Shown one piece after another: positions 49,298 through 64,000 of a stretch of 64,000 bases of DNA. The DNA is from Salvelinus alpinus (taxonomy: Eukaryota; Chordata; Actinopteri; Salmoniformes; Salmonidae): positions 15,638,538 to 15,702,537 of the forward strand of contig NC_092098.1 of the NCBI RefSeq assembly GCF_045679555.1, written 5' to 3'. The notes under the pieces were generated by a model, which was not told where the DNA came from, searched no databases, and was given only the letters and a program-made list of their open reading frames with translations. Positions within the stretch are counted from its first letter, which is position 1; each line of letters starts with the position of its first letter. Both the position numbers and the translations under genes were made by a program.

Positions 49298-50654
49298 TCT
49301 GCCACTGACACGGCCCACTACCAAAACCTGTGGACTCTCCTTCACTGCAGCCGACGTGAGTAAAACATTTAAACGTGTTAACCCTCGCAAGGCTGCAGGC
49401 CCAGACGGCAGGCCCAGACGGCATCCCCAGCCGCGTCCTCAGAGCATGCGCAGACCAGCTGGCTGGTGTGTTTACGGACATATTCAATCATCCTTATCCC
49501 AGTCTGCTGTTCCCACATGCTTCAAGAGGGCCACCATTGTTCTTGTTCCCAAGAAAGCTAAGGTAACTGAGCTAAACGACTACCGCCCCGTAGCACTCAC
49601 TTCCGTTCATGAAGTGCTTTGAGAGACTAGTCAAGGACCATATCACCTCCACCCTACATAACACCCAAGACCCACTCCAATTTGCTTACCGCCCCAATAG
49701 GTCCACAGACGACGCAATCGCAACCACACTGCACACTGCCCTAACCCATCTGGACAAGAGGAATACCTATGTGAGAATGCTGTTCATCGACTACAGTTCA
49801 GCAGTTAACACCATAGTACCCTCCAAACTAGTCATCAAGCTCGAGACTCTGGGTCTCGACTCCGCCCTGTGCAACTGGGTACTGGACTTCCTGACGGGCC
49901 GCCCCCAGGTGGTGAGGGTAGGTAACAACATCTCCACCCCACTGATCCTCAAAACTGGGGCCCCACAAGGGTGCGTTCTGAGCCCTCTCCTGTACACCCT
50001 GTTCACCCACGACTGCGTGGCCATGCACACCTCCAACTCAATCATCAAGTTTGCAGACGACACTACAGTGGTAGGCTTGGTTACCAACAACGACGAGACG
50101 GCCTACAGGGAGGAGGTGAGGGCCCTCGGAGTGCGGTGTCAGGAAAATAACCTCACACTCAACGTCAACATAACAAAGGAGATGATTGTGGACTTCAGGA
50201 AACAGCAGAAGGAGCACCCCCCTATCCACATCGACAGGACAGTAGTGGAGAGGGTAGTAAGTTTTAAGTTCCTCGGCGTACACATCACGGACAAACTGAA
50301 TTGGTCCACCCACACAGACAGCGTGGTGAAGAAGGCGCAGCAGCGCCTCTTCAACCTCAGGAGGCTGAAGAAATTCGGCTTGTCACCAAAAGCACTCACA
50401 AACTTTTACAGAATCACAATCGAGGGCATCCTGTCGGGCTGTATCACCGCCTGGTACGGCAACTGCTCCGCCCACAACCGTAAGGCTCTCCAGAGGGTAG
50501 TGAGGTCTGCACAACGCATCACCGGGGGCAAACTACCTGCCCTCCAGGACACCTACACCACCCAATGTCACAGGAAGGCCATAAAGATCATCAAGGACAA
50601 CAACCACCCGAGCCACTGCCTGTTCACCCCGCTATCATCCAGAAGGCGAGGTCA

Positions 50655-50658
<4 letters not shown>
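49298..50658 (+). pseudogene. Non-LTR retrotransposon (L2/CR1/Rex group) reverse transcriptase, 5' part frameshifted
   Basis: It copies element RNA into DNA at a nicked target. The upstream part (49306-49610) carries R-K-A-A-G-P-D-G, then an exact 13-bp duplication at about 49404-49429 that shifts the frame, then two more shifts before 49615. From 49609 one frame continues: [35 protein letters not shown] and the active-site F-A-D-D (residues 148-151 of that frame). The C-terminal part has G-C-I-T-A-W-Y-G-N. Homology stops at about 50658, where a Tc1 fragment begins. The RT core is intact, but no complete ORF or endonuclease domain is present. Confidence 0.85.
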
Positions 50659-51252
<594 letters not shown>

Positions 51253-51254
51253 TA

Positions 51255-52047
51255 TATGAGTGACTGTGTTCCACACACCACCTGTTGTTATGTTGCACAG
51301 CTACTGACCAAGAAATGATGTTATTATGAAATATACATTTTTCTCAATTACATATATTGCTAAAATAAAGGTTTAAATAAAATAAAAATAGCAAAGAACA
51401 GCAGGCAGGTACAGTACCTAATAAATTATTACAAGACAAAAAGCAAATTCAATCAACCCTGATGGTCTTATAAAAGCAAAGCTTGCATTCATATAATTTA
51501 ATATAAAAAGCTTGAAAAAGTAGTGGAATGGGATAATGTCTTGGTGTGAGGTGGAAAACATGCAATACATTATTTTCTATGTATGCAGTACAGCACCTCT
51601 ATTAAAATTAAGAGTATGAAGTAGGCTGTTTGAAAATGTTTGAATCCTAAGCAACCTGCCTACACATTGTTTGAAGTACAGTAGACAAACATAGCTACTG
51701 TAGTAGATCAAAGCTATGTACTGGAAAACCTTGGTAGAGCATGGATTTAGAATGTGTCTGTGTATGTTAATCTGAAGCTCTTGAACTTGAAGCTGTACAG
51801 CCTCCTCGGAGGCCACGTCTTTCAGACCAGAGAAGGTTCAGGGTCAGTGAGTTTCCAAGAAAACAAATACTTTGGGGACCCCTCTAAGTTTAACCTGGCG
51901 CTCGTCTAAAGAGACACACACCACTCAATAGCTTGTGTTGCACATGCGCTCATTTAGCCAACAGCCTGATTGACCAGGGAAATACAGCCCATGGATGGGA
52001 GTCATAATCAGACCCTGCTGTCTGTACAGATTTTTTAATTTATACAT
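51255..52047. other. Low-copy non-coding stretch
   Basis: No gene or known repeat is recognised. Confidence 0.4.
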
Positions 52048-52273
52048 TTTTATTTATTTAACTAGGCAAGTAAGTTAAGAACAAATTCTTATTTACAATG
52101 ACGGCCCACCCCGGCCAATCCCTAACCCAGACAACGCTGGGCCAATTGTGCGCCGCCCTATGGGACTCCCAATCACAGCCAGTTGTGATACAGCCTGGAA
52201 TCGAACCAGGGTCTGTAGTGACCCCTCTAGCACTGAGATGCAGTGCCTTAGCCCGCTGCGCTACTCGGGAGCA
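52048..52273 (-). mobile_element. SmaI-like tRNA-derived SINE, reverse orientation
   Basis: On the minus strand: head GCTCCCGAGTAGCGCAGCGG, B-box GGTTCGATTCC at about 52197-52207, and the shared tail ending with TTAACTTACTTGCCTAGTTA and an A/T-rich end. Confidence 0.85.
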
Positions 52274-53489
52274 CAGATGGTAGTTGCAGTGGGCCTCTGT
52301 CTGTCAGTAGCTCTTTCAGGCTAATTGTTGTCCAGCCTGGAGGACACATGGGTCAGCTGGGTCAATGGCCCATCTGTGATACACATCACAAAATACTGTA
52401 TGGCCACGGGTTAACACTGCTCCTATCATATCACTCTGTGTGTTATAGGCTGCAGGTGCTTCTGACTGGAAAGCATGGATTAAATCTGACAAAATCGCCC
52501 TTTGTTCACGTACAGTATCACAATGAATCAATACATGCCCCTGTATTTGATACAAGAGCATTCACAAAATGACATGTGTTTGTGTGCAGGGAGGGAATGC
52601 AGCTGGTCAGATTTAAAGATATAGTAATTTTCTCCTGGCCTTTTTGTAGTCCTCTCCCAGTGTTGATAACCTGGCGGAGAGAGACAGATAAAACGTGAGG
52701 ATGAAAACATCTGGATAAGGAGCTATTGGATGACCTCCATAAGGAGCTGGTCTGGGTAAAGCATTAGACACTGTGAAATGAAGAAGGCTCTGGAAAAGAC
52801 ACTCACAGGGAGAGAAGGAGAGGGCACGGTTTTCCTTTGAGCCCCCCTCCAAACCTCACCCTCCTTTACTGTCTATTCACAGAGGTATGTACCCTTGTTC
52901 CTCTCCTTCTATAAGTCGGTCCCACTTCTCTGTGGCCTTGATCTCTCTGTTTCATGTCTGTTTCTTTAGATGTGGGCTAGATTTTAAGCACCAGAACTGC
53001 CTGTGTGTTTTGGTCCACATATTGGTAAAGATACGTTTACTTGGCAAGCAGGGTTATGATTCAAAACAACGATGACACAGTGTATTCATCTGATCTAAAC
53101 TGCAAGGCACTTTAATATTATGTTTTTTCTCTCTTTGGTCAAATCTAGTCCAAGTGGCCCAGACAAACCCAGGAGTAAAGTGGTCTGATGCTCTGCCAGG
53201 GCTGGCCTTGTTACAGAGGTATTAGCTGGACTCAAGTGGCTACATTCCGGAACCAGGGGCCAGCTGTTTGCCCATGATTAGGCCTCCATTTTCAATGTCC
53301 CTGGGCCGGTGGAGGGAATTACTGGCCCTTGAGTTGGCATGTGGAGGTGAGGGAATGAGGGGGTGTGGCTCTTCGTGTGTGTGATCGTTTTCTGTATGTT
53401 TGGCTCTGGGTTGGGTTCTGATCTAATTCATGGAAATAATTACTTAGACCTGACTCCGGTCATGCAGGCTCCTCATGCACCCTCTTTTT
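52274..53489. other. Low-copy non-coding stretch
   Basis: No gene or known repeat is recognised. Confidence 0.4.
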
Positions 53490-53711
53490 TTATCCCCCCT
53501 CCTCTCTCTCTCCCTCCCCCCTCTCCCTCTCCCTCTTGCTCACCCTCTTTCTCCACCCCCTCTCTTCCCTCTCTCCCTCCTCCCTCTCTCCACCTCCTCT
53601 CTCTCTCTCTCCGTCTCTCACACACCCTCACCCTATTTCTCATCCCCTTCTCTCTCTCGTCCTCTTCTTCACACACCCTCCTGTGTCCTCTCTCTCTTTC
53701 TCTTTCACCAT

Positions 53712-53744
<33 letters not shown>

Positions 53745-53762
53745 GTCCTACTCCTGTCTGTA
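53490..53762. repeat. Polypyrimidine tract (CT-rich, degenerate)
   Basis: About 270 bp with very few purines on the plus strand, mostly CTCTCTCCCTC-type units. Multiple overlapping long frames on both strands are composition artefacts. Confidence 0.85.
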
Positions 53763-54588
53763 TTTTCACATAACCCTACAGCTCCACAGGGAGAGCCCAG
53801 AGGCAGGGCAGGCATCACAGGGCCCAAAGAGTGAGAGGCGCTAGCTAAAATAGCCCTGGATAAATAAAAAAGCGTGGGAACCCTCCGTTTGTTTCCTCCA
53901 TTAGCCACATTTATCAGGGATCTGTGGAGGCTGTGTGCTAAGCCTCCATGTTGTTCTTTCATAGGGAGAGAGGGATGGAACCCTGCTATGATGTGAAATA
54001 AATCACTCTCAGACACGCTTTACAACTCCATTTTTGTATCCTCCCGTTTCGTTTGTCTTGGCTTCAACCGCTCTTTTTGGGAGTTTCATTTCTGACGGTG
54101 TCTGATGTGCTTGAATGTGACTGGAATTACAAGGCTTACACTTCAGAAACAGGCCACATTATGCCTACAGTCTGTACATGGGTTCATTCTTTAATTAGTC
54201 CACAACTAAAGTTTTTTCTTTGGTCTGCTTCTCAATAAACTTGAAAAGGTAATGAGAGACTCCAATTGTAATGGAGATGCATCTGTGTGCTCTAGTTTCC
54301 CTGAATTACACTGGTTGGCTGTTCCACAGTTCGACCAATATTTTGTTCTAAAAACAGTACAGCGTATATGATGGGACAGAGGCTATATGAGAATAGCACA
54401 CCCTTAAGACCACCCACTTGTACTCCCACTGGGTCTCCTGCTTCAGCATGAACCTATATAACCTCTCTCCGTCTGTTTCCATGTTGGTCCATCTGTCCCC
54501 CTCTGCCCTCCACCACAAAAGGGCTACTGTAGCTGTTACAGCTATAGTTATCACCCCCCCCCAACACCCTCCAACTGCAGCATGCACT
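53763..54588. other. Low-copy stretch; weak exon-like signal at its start
   Basis: The polypyrimidine tract leads into ACCCTACAG at 53780, and a donor-like GTGAGA follows about 50 bp later. The frame between reads G-R-A-G-I-T-G-P-K, which only loosely resembles a collagen repeat. Nothing else is recognised. Confidence 0.25.
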
Positions 54589-54713
54589 TATTAAAGCACC
54601 GTAATGGTCTCTCCTATTAAAGCACCGTAATGGTCTCTCCTATTAAAGCACCGTAATGGTCTCTCCTATTAAAGCACCGTAATGGTCTCTCCTTTTAAAG
54701 CAGAGTAATGTCT
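54589..54713. repeat. 26-bp minisatellite, about five copies
   Basis: The unit is TATTAAAGCACCGTAATGG plus TCTCTCC; copies are nearly identical except the last. Confidence 0.9.
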
Positions 54714-56529
<1,816 letters not shown>

Positions 56530-56729
56530 GAGAGGACGCCAGGCTGTCTCCAGGCTGGGGCTGAGCCGCAGGAAGAGCACCCCATAAATCAGGGCAGATT
56601 AGAGAGAGGCCGCTGGGCCGTCGCTACACAGCCCCATGCTGCTTAATATCAGAGAGAGCCCCACCGACCGATGGCCTGGCTCTGCCTGCCTGCCTGCTGA
56701 AGGCCTGCTCTCATTAAACCTTAACACAC

Positions 56730-56911
56730 ACTCTGTAAGCCCTCCCTAGTCCCCCAACGACTGCCTGCTCCGAGCCCCCACCCCTGTTCTGTTCTACTTG
56801 ATTTATTGTATTTTTTATTGTGCTACTGATATTGATTAGTGCATTGTTGGGAAAGAGCAAGCAAGAAACACATTTCACTTTACTTGTGCATGTGACAATA
56901 AAAACTTGAAA
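56730..56911 (+). mobile_element. LINE 3' tail, 5'-truncated, same family as 35146-36629
   Basis: The end ACTTGTGCATGTGACAATAA and AAACTTGAAAC matches the tail at 36598-36625, as do the GCATTGTTGGGAAAGAG and TACTGATATTG parts upstream. No coding sequence is included. Confidence 0.65.
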
Positions 56912-56997
56912 CACACACTCACGACACTTATGCACATTCACAAACCCACACACAGTCTCACAGACATGACACATATGCGTACACGCACGCGCACACA

Positions 56998-59296
<2,299 letters not shown>

Positions 59297-59627
59297 TCCC
59301 ACAAACAAAGAAAACAATCGTATATCTGGCGCGTCATCGGCTCCCTCTGTTTGCTTACGCCTGCAGTGCTTGTCAGTACATGCAGACTTACGGCTACTTG
59401 AGATGATTTTTCCAGGATCTGCCTTGCCTCCTTGTTGTAGATACATGCGTGTGTTTTATACCCATGTAGACCATGGCTTAGGCTGAAGTATTGTAAACTG
59501 AAAGACCAAGAACTCATGGAGTCATTGTTCCAAGTTACTGCTCCCCTAAGCCCTCTTTACACTGTGACAAATGTAAGATGTAAGATGCCGGTTAGAACCA
59601 AAGGGACCATTCCCTCCTTCCCTCTAT

Positions 59628-60219
59628 ACCCCCTCTCTCACTCTCTCACTCTCTTCCCCCTCTCTCGCTCTCTTCCCCCTCTCTTGCTCTCTTCCCCCTC
59701 TCTCACTCTCTTCCCCCTCTCTCACTCTCTTCCCCCTCTCTCACTCTCTTCCCCCTCTCTCACTCTCTTCCCACTCTCTCACTCTCTTCCCACTCTCTCA
59801 CTCTATTCCCCCTCTCTCACTCTATTCCACCTCTCTCGCTCTCTTCCCCCTCTCTGGCTCTCTTCCCCCTTACCTCACTCTCTTCCCCCTCTCTCACTCT
59901 CTTCCCCCTCTCTCACTATCTTCCCCCTCTCTCACTCTATTCCCCCTCTCTCACTCTCTTCCCCCTCTCTCACTCTCTTCCCCCTCTCTCACTCTATTCC
60001 CCCTCTCTCACTCTCTTCCCCCTCTCTCACTCTCTTCCCCCTCTCTCACTCTCACTCTCTTCCCCCTCTCTCACTCTCTTCCACCTCTCACTCTCTTCCC
60101 CCTCTCTCACTCTCTTCCCAGTCTCGCTCTCTTCCCCCTCTCTCGCTCTCTTCCCCCTCTCTCACTCTCTTCCCCCTCTCTCGCTCTCTTCCCCCTCTCT
60201 CGGTCTCTTTCCCCATTCT
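59628..60219. repeat. 19-bp pyrimidine-rich minisatellite, about 31 copies
   Basis: The unit is CCCCCTCTCTCACTCTCTT with C/G and T/A variants. The 260-codon forward frame across it repeats every 19 residues (three units) and is an artefact. Confidence 0.92.
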
Positions 60220-62450
<2,231 letters not shown>

Positions 62451-62605
62451 CAGCAGCCCAATTCTGATCTTTTTTTCACTAATTGTTCTTTTGACCAATC
62501 AGATCAGATCTGAAAAATATCTGATGCGAAAAGATCGGATTTGATTGGTCAAAAGACCAATTAGTGTAAAAAGATCAGAATTGACATGCCTGTGTAAACG
62601 CAGCC
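62451..62605. mobile_element. 155-bp hairpin MITE with GATC-rich arms
   Basis: The left arm CCCAATTCTGATCTTTTTTTC with CTTTTGACCAATCAGATC is inverted at the right (GATTGGTCAAAAGACCAATT and AAAAAGATCAGAATTG). The ends differ slightly (CAGCAGCCC at left, AAACGCAGCC at right). It is non-coding. Confidence 0.7.
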
Positions 62606-63614
62606 GAAGTCACAAAACAATTCAAATGCATTTTCATTTGATTAATTCAATTGGTTTAAGTTGGATATGTGATAGAGTGTAGTATTTGGGTAAACACTAC
62701 GCTGCCTCAGGAAGATTTCAGTCAATTAGCTAATAAGCAATAGCAAGCTAGTTAACGATCCCCTCACAGCTTGTTAGCCAATTATACGGTAGATTCCAGG
62801 AACTTTTCTATAGTGTTACTGTTAAAGAGCCACTGAACACGCCAACTGAACACGTGTTTTTCTGTTGCTCATTAGAAAAGCAAAATTTCCGCGTTTGGCT
62901 AATAATGTTTGTCCCCCATGAGACAATGTAGACACGGAAGCCTATTTTATTTCCTCAAAATCCCAGAAAGAATATAAGATAACTGTAATTCATTTTTATG
63001 TTTTTGCCTAGTATACTTTTGTTGTGCAATTTTAAATCTAACTAAGGTGTTTGGTGCGGTATTTCTCAAGTAAAAAAATTTGCGATGTGTTGTACTATCT
63101 TAACAAAGTTGGAGCTGCTGGGCAGGTCTGTCTCATTGTCTATGCTATTGGATAGAGAGTAATCACCGCAGCTGTTCAGCCCATGTTGGTGGAAAAATGT
63201 ACATCGTCAAATCATAACCCAACCTTCATTGACCCGTTGTGACGCACAGATGTTCCAAACTCCGTTTTAGACGAGACTGACAATTTGACCAGAATTATCC
63301 TATTTTACACTTTGTAGTCAATTTTGACACTACAATAACCGTTTCTTACTCATATTGATGTCACATAGGACGTTTTCAAAGGGATTTGTCATTTTTTAAA
63401 GGCAGTCACTCTTTAATAAATACTTAGTTGGACATTTGTTTTTTTTTCAAAGTGGTTGACAAAGTTCACCAGCTTCTAGTTCTCAAAGTGGAAAAGAGTT
63501 TCCTAGTGTTGGAGGCATAGACTTGGAATTTACAGTGATAGAAAGCGGCTTTAGCAGTGGATACAGAAGAAGAGAAGGCAGAGAGGAGGAAGTGGAAAGA
63601 TGATTAGTTTTCCT
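62606..63614. other. Low-copy non-coding stretch
   Basis: No gene is recognised. The string TTCACCAGCTTCTAGTTCTC (63466-63485) is an inverted copy of 62256-62276. Confidence 0.4.
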
Positions 63615-64000
63615 CAGTGGTGGAAAAAGTACCCAATTGTCATACTTGAATAAAAGTAAAGATACCTTAATAGAAAATGGCTCAAGTAAAAGTGAAAGTA
63701 ATCTAGTAAAATACTACTTGAGTAAAAGTATTTGGTTTGAAATATACTTAAGTATCAAAAGTAAATGTAATTGCTAAAATATACTTTAGATATAAAATAT
63801 ATAAGTAAAAGTACAAATCATTTAAAATTCCTTATATTTAGCAAACCAGACGGCATATTTTTCTTTATTTTATTTTATGGATAGCCAGGGGCATGCTCCA
63901 ACACATCATTTACAAACGAAGCATGTGTTTAGTGAGTCCGTCAGATCAGAGGCAGTAGGGATGACCAGGGATGTTGTCTTGACAACTGCATGAATTGGAC
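63615..64000. mobile_element. hAT-like non-autonomous element, cut by the window edge
   Basis: It starts CAGTGGTGGAAAAAGTACCC and follows the copy at 21794-22831 for at least 380 bp, without the LINE-type insertion that splits that copy. The right end lies outside the window. Confidence 0.75.

Noticed and set aside
53475..53844. Overlapping Ser/Leu-rich and Arg/Glu-rich frames
   Set aside because: Composition artefacts of the polypyrimidine tract on both strands.

Overview
The window reads as nuclear DNA of a salmonid fish (trout, salmon or charr). The evidence is the repeat content: tRNA-derived SINEs of the HpaI and SmaI-like types, an RSg-1-like LINE with the same 3' tail as those SINEs, a Sleeping Beauty-type Tc1 element, several other Tc1-like families, solo LTRs with TGTCACG ends, a hAT-like non-autonomous element, and very long perfect microsatellites. 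There is no bacterial or organellar signal, and no cellular gene could be named with confidence. Most of the window looks intronic or intergenic.

Layout. Bases 1-262 may be the end of a coding exon. Up to about 11.8 kb the sequence is mostly low-copy, with scattered SINE, LINE and LTR insertions, a candidate 51-bp internal exon (6226-6276), a 39-bp minisatellite, and a diverged head-to-head inverted duplication (9855-10300) whose two arms each carry a short exon-like reading frame with a splice donor. From 11.8 to 23.7 kb there are a truncated Tc1 copy, a LINE fragment, MITEs and a multiply nested Tc1/Tc1/hAT/LINE-tail complex that also holds a 107-bp-arm hairpin. From 28 to 45 kb there are an inverted duplication around a TCTG array, a 1.85-kb minisatellite with a 26-bp unit, a dead Sleeping Beauty-type element split by a solo LTR, a LINE split by a Tc1 element, a large foldback element holding an L2-type LINE, a 331-bp GA array and a 1.13-kb minisatellite with a 21-bp unit.

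At 47.2-48.85 kb lies the best-preserved gene: a Tc1 element with nearly identical 199-bp terminal repeats and an uninterrupted 340-residue DD34E transposase. Beside it are a fragment of another Tc1 family and a LINE reverse transcriptase (49.3-50.66 kb) fused to the end of a third Tc1 family. The rest (51-64 kb) is low-copy sequence with microsatellites, SINEs, a hairpin MITE and the start of a second hAT-like copy cut by the window edge.

The genes do not form a pathway. They are mostly mobile-element genes in different states of decay. The intact transposase could in principle act on related copies such as the one at 11.8-12.6 kb, and the SINEs appear to borrow their 3' tail from the RSg-1-like LINE. 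Family names come from remembered salmonid repeat consensus sequences and should be confirmed by a repeat-library search.
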